64,000 nucleotides of DNA. It comes from Desulfosporosinus hippei DSM 8344 (GTDB lineage: Bacteria > Bacillota > Desulfitobacteriia > Desulfitobacteriales > Desulfitobacteriaceae). A program made the translations under genes and the position numbers. The DNA lies in assembly GCF_900100785.1 (NCBI RefSeq), contig NZ_FNCP01000020.1, positions 1-64,000 on the forward strand, read 5' to 3'. Below, piece after piece: positions 43,727 to 53,675 of this stretch. The number at the start of each line of letters is the position of its first letter. The stretch's first letter is position 1. The notes beneath the pieces are model-generated. The model did not search any database. It worked only from the letters and a program-made list of their open reading frames with translations, and was not told the origin of the DNA.

Positions 43727-44230
43727 TTATTCAAAGTAATCCATTCCGGTACCGTCAATTTTCCAATTCCCCCCATTATTTTCCCTGATTAAATAATAGG
43801 CGAAATCATACTCCCCACTATCAATAGCTTCTATTGTTTGATCTTTGAATTCTACAGAATATCTAACCTTATATACAATTAAATTCTTTCTTTCTAGATC
43901 CTTAAATCCGGCGCGATAACTATAATTTCTCTCATCTTCAAGTAATTTTATTTCCAATAATTTAATGCTGGCTAAATTAAACAATCTGAAGTCTGAGTCA
44001 GCATATTTAGAAGAATACAATTCTCTTACTTTTTCCAGATTATGTTCATTTTCATAAAAAAATTTATCCCGGATAACATTTTCTGAATCTCTCAAATCTT
44101 TCTTGCTATATTGAATAATGCCGGAATCGTTTACTTGAGTTTTGTCAAGTTGCTGAACAACGAGAAATATGCTCAAGCCTATTAAGGCCAAAGCTAAAAA
44201 TAAATATATAATTTTTTTACTCTTATGCAT
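43727..44230 (-). CDS. membrane-anchored DUF4829-like protein
   Basis: A 167-residue protein with one N-terminal membrane helix (about residues 6-26) and an exported alpha+beta domain with SENVIRDKFFYENEHNLEKV, RELYSSKYADSDFRLFNLAS and NGGNWKIDGTGMDYFE, similar to small NTF2-like exported proteins (DUF4829). I start at ATG 44230 (GAAGAAGGGTG upstream) and not at the longer frame to 44320. Function unknown. Confidence 0.65.
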   Translation of the reverse strand: MHKSKKIIYLFLALALIGLSIFLVVQQLDKTQVNDSGIIQYSKKDLRDSENVIRDKFFYENEHNLEKVRELYSSKYADSDFRLFNLASIKLLEIKLLEDERNYSYRAGFKDLERKNLIVYKVRYSVEFKDQTIEAIDSGEYDFAYYLIRENNGGNWKIDGTGMDYFE

Positions 44231-44357
44231 AATCACCCTTCTTCTCGCAACCAAAATTGACAGTATCCAATCAATACGTATTGTCTCTCCATCTACAATA
44301 GAATTAATACGAACATCCACATTGTATGATTTGATCTAAAGGGTATAATCCGGAAAT

Positions 44358-45548
44358 TTAACCAAAAATCCGCTTAAATTCTTTTACCGTATAATCATTT
44401 ACTTTTTTATTTTCTCTGCCCAAAGCTACAAGAATTTCATAACACCCAGCTTTATCAGCCAGAACCTTCAGGTCTACATTAGGCCCCACAACTTCCGCAT
44501 ACTTGGCATTTGCTAAAACATCCGCTGGGACATCGGTCACATCAATGGTTGAAGCATCCAGGGATATTTTTCCCATCACGGGAGTCCTGTAACCATCGAT
44601 GCACATGTACACCCCTTTTGGATCGCTATCAAGCTCACTTAACGTTCTTAAGTAACCGTCCTTATACCCAATATGCACCAGAGCCATCTTCGTATCTCTT
44701 TTAGTTACAAATGCCCCTCCATATCCCACGGTTTGTCCTTTCGGAATCTTCTTGATCTGAGATATTTTGGCGTAAATTTCTATAGTGTGCTTTGCTTCAG
44801 GTGAGATAGGATGAGACGCATTGGGCGCTCCCCCCACCAATCCAATCCCTGGTCGGATCATATCAAAGTTTACTTGTTGATTGTCCAACAATATAACGCT
44901 ATCAGTGCAGGCAAAGGTAATTGGCGCTTTGGGAAGTTTGGCCAGATAGTTTTTCAGGATCTCAATTTGCTTATGGCAATTAGTGAAATCATTTCCTTTG
45001 ATATCATAAAAGTGACTCATGTAAAAATGCACTTCGAGATCGGAAAGGTATTCGTTATAATTATTGCTTAAAATTTCGATCTCATCATCAAGTAAGCCAA
45101 GGCGGTTCATATGAGTATCAAGATGGATGATTACTGAGCCTTTCCCATTGTCTCGGCAAAATTCATTCCATCTAGACAGTTGCTCTAAACAATTCACACA
45201 AGGAATAATGTTATATTCTTTGAAGTATTGTTCTTCATTGCTAAGAATTCCAGCCAGAGTATATATTTGGGCATCCTTTTGAGGCAAGATTTCTCTTAAG
45301 CTTATCGCCTCATAGAGTTCGGCAACAAAGAAATACCTCGCGCCGACATTGTATAAAGCCGGAGCCACATCAATCATTTGCAGTCCATGAACTTCTGCTT
45401 TTAAGACGGCGGCACAAATAGAATTGGTTTTCTCCGCCTTATTCTTAAATAACAGGTAATTCTGGACTACGGCATCAATGTCTCTGATGCGTACAATTGG
45501 CTTGAAACCAAATGCTTGATCCGGAATAGCTCTAAAGGAATCAGTCAT
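44358..45548 (-). CDS. alanine racemase-like PLP enzyme
   Basis: A 396-residue fold-type III PLP enzyme. The PLP lysine is in CAAVLKAEVHG; the catalytic Tyr of the C domain is in QTVGYGGAFVTK; other family features are HLDTHMNRLGL, MIRPGIGLVGG and MGKISLDASTIDV. The usual KADAYGHG around the lysine is changed to KAEVHGLQ, so the substrate may differ from alanine. GAGAAGAGAG precedes ATG 45548. A plausible promoter (TTGCTT, 16 bases, TATATA) lies near 45600-45630. Monocistronic. Confidence 0.82.
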   Translation of the reverse strand: MTDSFRAIPDQAFGFKPIVRIRDIDAVVQNYLLFKNKAEKTNSICAAVLKAEVHGLQMIDVAPALYNVGARYFFVAELYEAISLREILPQKDAQIYTLAGILSNEEQYFKEYNIIPCVNCLEQLSRWNEFCRDNGKGSVIIHLDTHMNRLGLLDDEIEILSNNYNEYLSDLEVHFYMSHFYDIKGNDFTNCHKQIEILKNYLAKLPKAPITFACTDSVILLDNQQVNFDMIRPGIGLVGGAPNASHPISPEAKHTIEIYAKISQIKKIPKGQTVGYGGAFVTKRDTKMALVHIGYKDGYLRTLSELDSDPKGVYMCIDGYRTPVMGKISLDASTIDVTDVPADVLANAKYAEVVGPNVDLKVLADKAGCYEILVALGRENKKVNDYTVKEFKRIFG

Positions 45549-45788
45549 TTTTCATATCTCTCTTCTCTTTTGGGTGGCTTTTTCTTAAAACTTGTTTTCA
45601 CCCTGTCTATATACAGTACACCATTTCATAAGCAAGATATAGTACCCTTCAGTTTGGTAATGATGTTTTTATGTTTCATAATCCGTAACTACTCTTTCAT
45701 CTCTTACCTTGGTAACGAATTCCGAAATCTTCAAATGGGCATTTGAATATTTAAGCAATATTTCTTATTATTATAAACGAGGGAGTAA

Positions 45789-46568
45789 ATGAATGAGAAG
45801 GGATTGAAGGCATTTATGATAAATCAGCGCGAAGATTTTACTTATCGGCTTTTAATGGATGCAGGTATTAAAAAAGGGTTCCGGATACTGGATGTAGGCT
45901 GCGGTTCCGGAGATGTAACTTTATTGGCAGCAGAAATTGTGGGCGATGACGGTGAAGTAATTGGCTTTGATACAAACGAGGCAGCACTTGACATAGCTCG
46001 AAATGCCGCTGTCGAAAGGCGCATCATTAATGCTAAATTTATTAAGGCTGAAATTAGCGGGTTGCCGCAAGACATTGGGCGGTTTGATGCGATTATTGGA
46101 CGCAGAGTTCTGATGTATCAACCAGATGCAACTCACAGTGTTAAGAGTCTTCTGCCCTATCTGAAAACAAATGGGTTAGTTGTTTTTCAGGAGAGCGATT
46201 CAATAGGATCATTTAAAAATATGTATTTACCGCTACATACACAAGCTCAAGCCTGGATTTGGGATACCGTGGCAAAAGAAGGCGGTAATGTTCATATTGG
46301 CTCAAATCTATATTGCGTATTTAAGCAGGCTGGATTAACGATTGCCCAGGTAAGGGCGGAAGCCGTTTTACAAACACCTGAAACAGGCAGCGATCTTGCG
46401 TGGGTCGTAAAGATGATGCTGCCCCGGATCATCCAATCCGGTACTGCTAATCAAAAGGAAATCGATATTGATTTATTGGAAGAAAGACTAAACGCTGAAC
46501 GGCAAAATGCAGATGCAGTTTTTGTGAGGGATATGACCTTTGGTATCTGGGGAACAATGCAGGCTTGA
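45789..46568 (+). CDS. class I SAM-dependent methyltransferase
   Basis: A 259-residue methyltransferase: motif I ILDVGCGSGDVTLLAAEIVG, acidic loop VIGFDTNEAALDIARNAA, motif II/III FDAIIGRRVLMYQPDATHSV and LLPYLKTNGLVVFQES. Substrate unknown. GAGGGAG precedes ATG 45789. A shortened relic of the same gene lies at 39279-39467, so the locus was duplicated and partly lost. Confidence 0.88.
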   Translation: MNEKGLKAFMINQREDFTYRLLMDAGIKKGFRILDVGCGSGDVTLLAAEIVGDDGEVIGFDTNEAALDIARNAAVERRIINAKFIKAEISGLPQDIGRFDAIIGRRVLMYQPDATHSVKSLLPYLKTNGLVVFQESDSIGSFKNMYLPLHTQAQAWIWDTVAKEGGNVHIGSNLYCVFKQAGLTIAQVRAEAVLQTPETGSDLAWVVKMMLPRIIQSGTANQKEIDIDLLEERLNAERQNADAVFVRDMTFGIWGTMQA

Positions 46569-46639
46569 GCTAATTCATGATTGGCGGCATCGATAACAGA
46601 CTCTATAACATACCATCGGCAGAGATAGCGACATAAGCG

Positions 46640-46771
46640 GCTCCTTTGGCATTGTCCGTTCAGCGGAACAACCTGATCTGATGTAAGATCCCAATCCCTC
46701 AAATCCAGAACACCCTGCTGAGACGGTTCCCCTTTGTGGGCTTTTTTATCCGTGGTTTTGCAAGAGCCCAA
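46640..46771 (-). pseudogene. 7TM-DISM-type sensor N-terminal relic
   Basis: The minus strand encodes KGEPSQQGVLDLRDWDLTSD-QVVPLNGQ, the usual start of sensor proteins with an extracellular DISMED2 domain (GVLDL..WDF....V.LNG.W.FYW). It then breaks off. Confidence 0.45.
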
Positions 46772-46789
46772 AAAGCAAAAGAAAGCAGC

Positions 46790-46985
46790 CGAGACTCACT
46801 GCAACAACTCCCTATCCTGCCTTGGCGGGATGGTGCACCACCGTCCCGGTTCTTTCATTTTCTTAGTATTTTCGATGGCTACAAATACGGCTTTGGCAAT
46901 GGCTTCCTCCAGGCAGGCGGTGACGATTTCTTTCTGGAACCTCCTTTTCGCCGGAGCAGCACTTACCCTTATACCACCAAAAAAC
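46790..46985. other. spacer with coding-like remnants
   Basis: A minus-strand frame reads EEAIAKAVFVAIENTKKMKE; no start or family. Probably debris between the methyltransferase and GNAT genes. Confidence 0.3.
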
Positions 46986-47621
46986 TCACTGTATAATCGA
47001 ATGGCTGTGAATAAAGAATTCTTCCTGACTTGGCTGGTATTTTTTCTCCAGGCTTTCCAAATCCTCGTCAAAGCGCCTTGCTTCTTGTTCATCTATTTCA
47101 AATACAGGACTTTGATAGTAAACCCATTTTCTTCCGTCCAAGACATCCGGTTTGAGTTCTTTTACCATCATTGCCGCGGGATATGTCCCATTTTCATGAC
47201 AGACATTGTACTTTTTGCAACTCTTAAAACCACTGCTTACATAATTATTCGGATTTCCAAATATCACAATCACATCATAATCAAGTGCGGCCGCCTGTTC
47301 AAAGGAATACTCCATTAGTTTTTTTCCATATCCCTTTCTCTGATATTCTGGCAAAATGCAAACTGGACCGAAAGTAAGGATGTCTTTTTCTTCCCCAGAC
47401 TCATCCATTAGTTTTGTTTTCGTATACATGATATTCCCGATGATCTGATTATCAACTTCAATCACCAGATCCAACTCCGTCAGAAAGTCTTTGTGGGATC
47501 GCATAACATGAACCAAATAGTGTTCATTGCACCCAGGGATATATAAATTCCAAAAAGATTTCCTTGTTATTTCTTCTACTCTCTCATAATCTGCTTCTTC
47601 TTCATTCCTAATCTCAATCAT
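46986..47621 (-). CDS. GNAT-family N-acetyltransferase
   Basis: A 211-residue acetyltransferase: MIEIRNEEEADYERVEEITR, acetyl-CoA loop VCILPEYQRKGYGKKLMEYS, and VIVIFGNPNNYVSSGFKSCK. The C-terminal extension (VYYQSPVFEIDEQEARRFDE) matches the YhbS-like subgroup. Start ATG 47621 with AGAGGTGA upstream. Substrate unknown. Confidence 0.88.
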   Translation of the reverse strand: MIEIRNEEEADYERVEEITRKSFWNLYIPGCNEHYLVHVMRSHKDFLTELDLVIEVDNQIIGNIMYTKTKLMDESGEEKDILTFGPVCILPEYQRKGYGKKLMEYSFEQAAALDYDVIVIFGNPNNYVSSGFKSCKKYNVCHENGTYPAAMMVKELKPDVLDGRKWVYYQSPVFEIDEQEARRFDEDLESLEKKYQPSQEEFFIHSHSIIQ

Positions 47622-47725
47622 TTTATTCACCTCTGCTAATTTACCTAAGACCAATTTTCTGTGCTTTTTGTTACGCTATCTGCTCAGCAAATTCCTGTTT
47701 GTAGCTGCAAAATAGGGAAAGATGA

Positions 47726-50395
47726 TCAGAGATCACCTTGTTTTAAAAGCCCCCAACGCCGAGCCTGAGCCGCTGCCTGAGTGCGGCTCCCCACCCCCAG
47801 TTTGCCGAAGATGTTTTTAACATGCCACTTCACAGTCCCCAGAGAGATATATAATTGCGTTGCGATCTCTTCATTGGATAGTCCCTCCGCCACCAGCCGT
47901 AAAACCTCCAACTCACGCTGGGTCAACGCCTCAATCATCACCGAAGCAGGTAGGGAGGAAATAAGCTTAGGGTCTGAGTGCTTGGACTGATCGCTAAAAT
48001 ACCCTAAGAGCGGGGTAAGGAACTCCGGCTTGGCAGCCTGAACAGCGAGCAATAGTTCTCTGACCTCTGATCCTTCCCCCAGAAAAGGACGGAGGTATCC
48101 TTCCGGGGCGGCAAAGTCTACCGCTTCTTTCATCAAGCTGATTGCTTCCTCTTGGCGGCCCCAAGCCTGTAAAACTACAGAGGAGAGAACATTTACATAA
48201 ACTAGTCTGCCCTTTCTTCCTTTTGCCAGGTCAAACTGCCGGAGGTTATTTAATAACTCCCAGGCCTGCTCTAAGCGCCCTATTCTGAATAATATTCTGG
48301 CCAAAACCAGATAGAGTATTTCTTTAAAAGAGGTGATGCTGTCTGCCGGAGTCAAGGTTGAAGATTCCAGCCAGGTCATTGCCCCGGTCAAATCTCCCTG
48401 TTTTAATAATAGATGTGCCTCAAAGGCCTTATATCTATCCCAAATAATCGGGAAAGCTTGGGCATCCGTATCGGCCTTCGCTTCCTTCAGGAGATCCCAG
48501 GCAGTCTGAATATCTCCCAAAGTCCAGTAAATGAGGGCCAGGGTCTGTTCGGCATCACCGCCCAATATTCTGTTTAAGCCTAAGGGGCGGCTCGCCCTGA
48601 TTCCCTGTTCCAGCAAGTCTCGGGCTTCCTCCAGGTTGTTGCCTTCGTACTGAAGAATTCCCAGGGGAATATATAACAATTCTGCCATGGGCAAAGGTTT
48701 GCCCTGACTGTCTGCATATTCCTGCAAGCCCAGCTTACACAGTTTCATGGACTCCCTGCGCTCACCCTGAATCACTAAATTCATAGTGATATCCAGCAAA
48801 GCCCCCAGACCGGTAAACATATGCCCGGCCCGGCGCGCAGTGTCATAAGCCCTGTACAGAGTCGCGGTGGACTCCGGCATAGGGTCATTTTTCCTTTGGG
48901 CGTGACCTAGGGACAGGAGGGCTATTTCCAGGAAAAAAGGGTCTGAACCACCTAGCTTCTCGATAGCTGATAAGGCAATTTCCTTGGTCCGGGGGTCTTC
49001 CCGATAATTAGCGATCCAACCTCTCAGGGCCAATAGTCTTCCTGCCGTCAGGGGATCACTGTTTTCCTGATTTATCCCTTCCGTCCTTTGCAAGTAGTGG
49101 ACTGCCTCTTCGCTTTTACCCAGTAAGAATAAAGACCAAGCTTTGTAACCCACAAATTCCGGATTAGTCTCCACCTGTTCAGCCGGCAGCAAGTTGAGCC
49201 ATTCGAGAAGAGTGACCATTTCTCCCCTTTGAAAGACCTGAGCAGCTTGGGATCTTAGTAAATCGCCGGCCAAATCGTAACTCCCGGCGGCCAGAGCATA
49301 TTTAATACCCTCTTCCCCTAGGCCATTGTCAGCAAACCAATGGACCGCTTGCTGCTGAAGGCAGATTTGTTCGGATTTCCTTAGCTCCGTACGGAGAAAC
49401 TGGGCAAACAAGTGATGATACCTGTACCAGCGGCCTTCACTGTCCAAAGGGATCAGAAACAAGTTAGCCTGTTCTAACTGAGCAATGATGGTTTTGGCGT
49501 TACTCTCACCGGTTAATACATCTCCCAATTCCGCATTGAATCGATCCAGGACTGCCGTGCGGGTGAGAAAGTTCTGTATGCGAGGGTCAGTACGCTTAAT
49601 AACTTCTTCCATGAGAAAATCGATAATATAACGGTGATGACCGCTAAAGCCCTTAATGAATTGGCCTGCCTGTTCCGCAGCCAATCCCCTGAGAGAGAGC
49701 GCAGCCAGTTGCAAGCCGGCAATCCAGCCTTCGGTACGAGCTTCAAGGGCTGCAACTTCTTCATCTTTCAGCTTGACACCGGCAGAAGCTGTGAAGAAGT
49801 CCATGGACTCGTTCAGATCAAAGCGCAGATCATTCAGGCGAATTTCAGTCAGCTGGTTGCGAACCCGTAAACGCGGCAGGGAGAGTGCAGGATCTTCTCT
49901 GGTTATCATTACCAGATGCAAGCCGTAGGGATGATGATCCAATAAAGTTTGGACTGCTTGGAAAATAGTTTCGTTCTTTATCTCCTGAAAATCATCCAAA
50001 ACAAGAACAAAGGGCTGGGAGGCCGCCAGGATCTCATTGAGGAGGGTAACCGCCACAGCGGGGGCCGGCAGCAGGCCTGATCCGGATAACAGCCGAGCAG
50101 TCTCTTGTCCGATTTTTAAATCAATAGTTTGCAAAGCGGCAATTAGATACGAAAAAAACCTCACCGGGTCATTGTCCAGTTCATCCAGGGAAAGCCAGGC
50201 CTTAGCCCGGTCAAGTCCCGCAAGCCAATTTGTGACCAAGGTAGTTTTTCCATACCCCGCGGGGGCTGAGATCAAGGCAAAGGGTCTGCCCGTTAAAAGC
50301 CCTTCATCAAGTCGCTCTAATAGCCTCTTCCGCCCAATTAACCCCGGGCAGGGTTTGGGCACATGAATTTTGGTTTTTAGCAATAGATTTGCCAA
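47726..50395 (-). CDS. LAL/MalT-type ATP-dependent LuxR regulator
   Basis: An 889-residue STAND regulator: Walker [21 protein letters not shown] (about 41-60), Walker [10 protein letters not shown], arginine-finger and winged-helix region, long TPR-like helical repeats (about 380-780), and a C-terminal LuxR helix-turn-helix ([35 protein letters not shown]). MalT relatives bind an inducer in the repeats, oligomerise with ATP and activate promoters. No ribosome site is obvious before ATG 50395. The genes on the same strand upstream (51234-52670) are candidate targets. Confidence 0.92.
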   Translation of the reverse strand: MANLLLKTKIHVPKPCPGLIGRKRLLERLDEGLLTGRPFALISAPAGYGKTTLVTNWLAGLDRAKAWLSLDELDNDPVRFFSYLIAALQTIDLKIGQETARLLSGSGLLPAPAVAVTLLNEILAASQPFVLVLDDFQEIKNETIFQAVQTLLDHHPYGLHLVMITREDPALSLPRLRVRNQLTEIRLNDLRFDLNESMDFFTASAGVKLKDEEVAALEARTEGWIAGLQLAALSLRGLAAEQAGQFIKGFSGHHRYIIDFLMEEVIKRTDPRIQNFLTRTAVLDRFNAELGDVLTGESNAKTIIAQLEQANLFLIPLDSEGRWYRYHHLFAQFLRTELRKSEQICLQQQAVHWFADNGLGEEGIKYALAAGSYDLAGDLLRSQAAQVFQRGEMVTLLEWLNLLPAEQVETNPEFVGYKAWSLFLLGKSEEAVHYLQRTEGINQENSDPLTAGRLLALRGWIANYREDPRTKEIALSAIEKLGGSDPFFLEIALLSLGHAQRKNDPMPESTATLYRAYDTARRAGHMFTGLGALLDITMNLVIQGERRESMKLCKLGLQEYADSQGKPLPMAELLYIPLGILQYEGNNLEEARDLLEQGIRASRPLGLNRILGGDAEQTLALIYWTLGDIQTAWDLLKEAKADTDAQAFPIIWDRYKAFEAHLLLKQGDLTGAMTWLESSTLTPADSITSFKEILYLVLARILFRIGRLEQAWELLNNLRQFDLAKGRKGRLVYVNVLSSVVLQAWGRQEEAISLMKEAVDFAAPEGYLRPFLGEGSEVRELLLAVQAAKPEFLTPLLGYFSDQSKHSDPKLISSLPASVMIEALTQRELEVLRLVAEGLSNEEIATQLYISLGTVKWHVKNIFGKLGVGSRTQAAAQARRWGLLKQGDL

Positions 50396-50738
50396 ATTAG
50401 TAGCCCCTTTACCATTCTCAATTTACCATTCCTTCTATTCTAATATTTCTTACCAACAACCGCTTTTCCTTCACTGACTTATGATAAGGGTGAAATTTTT
50501 TCTTCCCAAAGAACCCTTGGCCGGCACCAAGGCTGGTCCAGCCAAAGCCGGGATATTTTTCTGACTAAGCAATTTAAGCCCCTAACATACTTAAAAGCGA
50601 GTAGATATCCTAGCTAAAAGATGATCTACTCGGCTTTTTATCCATAAGTAATTAGTTCTTCAGCGAAAAGTCAGATTTTAAACAGCGAAATATTCCGCGA
50701 CCCGCTCATCTCCCGGAATTCCCGGAGGAAAAGGGCCT

Positions 50739-50784
50739 GGCAGCAGGTCAAATTCGCCTGCGCCGGCGAATTTGACCTGCTGCC
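50739..50784. repeat. 20-bp-arm perfect palindrome, loop TGCGCC
   Basis: GGCAGCAGGTCAAATTCGCC (50739-50758) pairs exactly with 50765-50784. Same architecture as 11484-11529. The core word CAAATTCG recurs in the 54466 palindrome. Confidence 0.85.
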
Positions 50785-50860
50785 GTCATCACCGGAAGTA
50801 AACTGTTGAGCTCCATATTCTTCGAAGATCTGAATCAGCCTGCCGGTTGTGCGCCGGGAT

Positions 50861-50886
50861 CAAATGGTGCACCGGTGCACCATTTG
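50861..50886. repeat. 26-base perfect palindrome CAAATGGTGCACC
   Basis: CAAATGGTGCACC followed by its exact complement GGTGCACCATTTG, no loop. Confidence 0.85.
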
Positions 50887-50914
50887 GTCTCTCGGTTTGG
50901 ACAAAGATGCTTCC

Positions 50915-51025
50915 CTACATCACCCTTGCGGGATTGCTCAAAGTCCGAGTTGGATATTAAAGCGAAAAAATCCTGAGATTCCGGTTGCCTGAAAGGAAAA
51001 AGGGGAGTTGGGCAATCCCTAATTA
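50915..51025. repeat. diverged copy of the ~110-bp noncoding element (copy B)
   Basis: Aligns in order with 11530-11650: CCTTGCGGGATTGCTCAAAG, TCCGAGTTGGATATTAAAGC, CTGAGATTCCGGTTGCCTGA, AAGGAAAAAGGGGAGTTG, CCCTAATTA. Noncoding. Confidence 0.5.
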
Positions 51026-51184
51026 TAGTATACGCAAAGGGGCTTCGGATGGAACAGGCAGCAAATCTATACTTTCCTAAATATTAAAGAAAACTTGGCT
51101 GGTGCCCGGAGACACTGTCTTCGCAGGTATTAGCCTTTCTTGCAGTATGCAACGAAAAGTTATACTTTCTGACTGTACAAAAAA

Positions 51185-51202
51185 GCTGTCCAGCAGGACA
51201 GC
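51185..51202 (-). terminator. terminator of the 52.7-51.2 kb genes
   Basis: Minus strand GCTGTCC-tgct-GGACAGC followed by TTTTTT, 32 bases past the stop of the 68-residue gene. Confidence 0.85.
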
Positions 51203-51233
51203 CCAAACTTGTTAGCATAACTAATTTACAGTT

Positions 51234-51440
51234 TCAACTCCGCATAGCCTTGAAGTAAAGCAGACCTATGGTCAAAAGCGTAATTACTACGGTGGCCACC
51301 CCCAGATTAATGTGAAAGTTAATCGCCTCATCAGGTACTGCCAGAGTAGCTTTCTGAGTTTTTATCCAGAGACCGCAAATTAAGACAGCCAGTAATAATA
51401 ACCCCGATAATGAAGACATTATGATAGTAATAATTCTCAT
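51234..51440 (-). CDS. small two-TM membrane protein (68 aa)
   Basis: Two hydrophobic helices (about residues 5-26 and 44-64) with a short loop containing TQKATLAVPDEAINFHINLG. The reading frame starts ATG 51440 with a GGGTG-type site. No recognised family. Last gene of a same-strand series ending in an intrinsic terminator. Confidence 0.6.
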   Translation of the reverse strand: MRIITIIMSSLSGLLLLAVLICGLWIKTQKATLAVPDEAINFHINLGVATVVITLLTIGLLYFKAMRS

Positions 51441-51471
51441 TTTTTCACCCTCAATAATATATAGTTGTATG

Positions 51472-51672
51472 TCAATCCTGCCGTTTTACCGCCAGCAACT
51501 GTAAGCCCATATCTCTAACTCTATTTAAAATGCCGTGTAAAGCGGCTTGATCTGCAACTTCCCCTGCCAGACGGCTTTTCCCTCCGGAAAGTTGGGTGAT
51601 CTCAAGTCCCGCAAACCAATCTGCCCGACGCGGATCTAGGTGTCCATTGACTATTATCTCGTAATATTCCAT
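51472..51672 (-). CDS. conserved small protein (66 aa)
   Basis: A 66-residue soluble protein: MEYYEIIVNGHLDPRRADWF, then GLEITQLSGGKSRLAGEVAD, DQAALHGILNRVRDMGLQLL. It resembles a small regulatory/ferredoxin-like alpha-beta fold (from memory a recurring ORF beside LAL regulators). GGAGGTGGGG precedes ATG 51672. Function unknown. Confidence 0.62.
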   Translation of the reverse strand: MEYYEIIVNGHLDPRRADWFAGLEITQLSGGKSRLAGEVADQAALHGILNRVRDMGLQLLAVKRQD

Positions 51673-51761
51673 CTGCTCATCCCCACCTCCTCAGCACCCT
51701 TTCCAAACCTTTCCACTCAGAAGAGTAATCCAGTTATGAACTCCAAATTTTATCTTCCTAT

Positions 51762-52670
51762 TTAAATGGCATTTTTATTTTGTTTATATCTTTTCGTCAA
51801 AAAGTCCCGCAGATTAAAGAGAGTCCAGAATACCAAAACTTCCAAGCAAACTCCCACCCAAATCGGCAAAGGTAAAAACCAAGTGACCAGCCAGACTACC
51901 CCTGCGGCTAATCCTGTCAGCCAGCGCTTCAAGGTTAGTCGGCGAATGAGCAAGGATAATGAAGTGACCAGAAAGGTCAGAGCAGTCAGCACATAGATTG
52001 CAACTTCGATGTTTTGCCTGGCCATTGGTTCGCCTTGCTTTTCTACCCTGCCCTTTACCCCCTGCAAAATTTCCCGGACTGCCAGATAGTCGGTGAATTC
52101 TGTGAATAAATCCAGAGCAAGTAAGCCCGGCTCTGTCCAATGAAATGACCAACGAATACGGCTGATTAAGCGAGTCTGCTTTTCATCTATAGGATATAAT
52201 GCCCAGAGGAAACTACCCTTTTGATTCGTTCCCGTCCAAATCAGGTATTGGTTGGGTTCAATAGCATAAAAGACCATACGGGCTACCGAACTAATTGGCA
52301 CCTCATCTCCAATTTTAAATTCTTGAAACTCAGGCAAGATGCTGTCGGCACTGCGAATCCCTCGCGGACTTCCGAGGTTTTCCACAATATCATAGCCATA
52401 ATACCCGGCCCTGCCATAACCCATCTGCAGCAGCCAAGGCCAGATTTCCTCCGGCGTACCTGAGATGGTAATCCCCCGAGTCGCGAAGAATTCCGGCTGG
52501 GGGTCTAAGTGATCTCCCGGCATGGCCTGATTCAATTCTAATTCCGTTGCACCCCAATTAAGCTGATAAGGGCGTGCCCAAAGCATATACGCAGACATTA
52601 CCAGGGCAATCAGAACTAAGACTGCCAGAACCTTCTTCAATAGTTTGGCTAAAGAAAACACTAATTTCAC
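51762..52670 (-). CDS. SRPBCC-like membrane protein
   Basis: A 302-residue protein: N-terminal TM (about 10-30), a soluble domain (GITISGTPEEIWPWLLQMGY; GRAGYYGYDIVENLGSPRGI; VARMVFYAIEPNQYLIWTGT; TRLISRIRWSFHWTEPGLLA) with the helix-grip pattern of SRPBCC proteins, and three C-terminal TMs (about 215-290). Function unknown. First gene of a series 52670-51234 on the strand of the LAL regulator. Confidence 0.68.
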   Translation of the reverse strand: MKLVFSLAKLLKKVLAVLVLIALVMSAYMLWARPYQLNWGATELELNQAMPGDHLDPQPEFFATRGITISGTPEEIWPWLLQMGYGRAGYYGYDIVENLGSPRGIRSADSILPEFQEFKIGDEVPISSVARMVFYAIEPNQYLIWTGTNQKGSFLWALYPIDEKQTRLISRIRWSFHWTEPGLLALDLFTEFTDYLAVREILQGVKGRVEKQGEPMARQNIEVAIYVLTALTFLVTSLSLLIRRLTLKRWLTGLAAGVVWLVTWFLPLPIWVGVCLEVLVFWTLFNLRDFLTKRYKQNKNAI

Positions 52671-52797
52671 CTCATATCCCCATTTTTATTTATACACTTT
52701 TTAAACCCTTAAGAACCCTCTCGAAAGTAGGGTTTGCGATGATCCGAGAGTAGGGATTGGCAGGGGTCAGGGGGCAACTCCGGTTATAAAACTGTTA

Positions 52798-52835
52798 AAA
52801 TGCCGGAGCCAAGATTTCTCTTGGCTCCGGCATTT
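52798..52835. terminator. 16-bp-arm terminator
   Basis: AAATGCCGGAGCCAAG (52798-52813) pairs exactly with 52820-52835. On the minus strand TTTTAAC follows. It closes the 52921-54365 gene pair. Confidence 0.85.
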
Positions 52836-52920
52836 CAACACAACAGCGTTCACTGCTTAAGGCTTCGCTTCTATCCTTTTTATTTTCAACGACAACCGCA
52901 ATATATGGAATAAAATCCCC

Positions 52921-53622
52921 TTAAATCTTACTCCATATATTTTCATAGAGATTCGTAACGGTCAACTGCAGCGTACCTTTTTCATTTAATGAGATTTCCT
53001 TGTTTTCATAAGCTTCAGAGGGGAATACATAGAAACTAAAGTGATCTCCGTCTTGATAGTGTAATCCACTTGTTGCCTTTTCTGAACAATTGTAGACTTT
53101 GCCATTGTATTCTGCGGTCATTTTTGCAGTCATATGACTGGCAAAGGTATTATTATCAATTGTGGCATGCCTAACCCCTGAAATTAATGTAGCCTTGTTT
53201 AAGGAATACTGGCCACTAGCCCTGAAACCTATGCTGTAACCTCCGGAATTTATGTTGCCTACATTAATTACATTACTGACGTATATCCTGTGGGTGCCGT
53301 CATTGTATAAATCTTTGCCAACATTACTCTCTAAATCTGAAAGATCAACGGAGATCGAATGGTTTCCCTCAATAAGATGACCGTTGGAATTGGTATAGTC
53401 ATTTGCACTATAGGCAATGTAAGAAATACCATTCCTCCATAGTCCCATTAAGCCTGTTGACCATAGAGTTGTTAAAACTATGACGATGGCTAAAACGGTG
53501 GTGTAAAGTATAATTTCAAGTTTGCGATTCGTTCTCAAATACCTTGATACCTTCAACGATAGCTCTAACCAGATAATGAATATCAGACATGCTGCTATCA
53601 CAAACAGAGTTGTTTTAAGCAT
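52921..53622 (-). CDS. membrane-anchored protein of unknown function
   Basis: A 233-residue protein with two N-terminal TMs (about 3-20 and 37-60) and an exported beta-rich domain (HSISVDLSDLESNVGKDLYN; GGYSIGFRASGQYSLNKATL). I recognise no family. The gene follows 53676-54365 by 53 bases on the same strand and is probably cotranscribed. Confidence 0.6.
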   Translation of the reverse strand: MLKTTLFVIAACLIFIIWLELSLKVSRYLRTNRKLEIILYTTVLAIVIVLTTLWSTGLMGLWRNGISYIAYSANDYTNSNGHLIEGNHSISVDLSDLESNVGKDLYNDGTHRIYVSNVINVGNINSGGYSIGFRASGQYSLNKATLISGVRHATIDNNTFASHMTAKMTAEYNGKVYNCSEKATSGLHYQDGDHFSFYVFPSEAYENKEISLNEKGTLQLTVTNLYENIWSKI

Positions 53623-53675
53623 TTCAGCCTCCTCATATTAACCTTACATTCAATAACACTTTGGATCCATATCTA

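Noticed and set aside
43554-43739. 61-residue plus-strand frame with hydrophobic stretch
   Set aside because: No ribosome site, no family, converges into the DUF4829-like gene; likely chance.
46734-47318. 194-residue plus-strand frame
   Set aside because: Mostly antisense to the GNAT gene and begins in debris.
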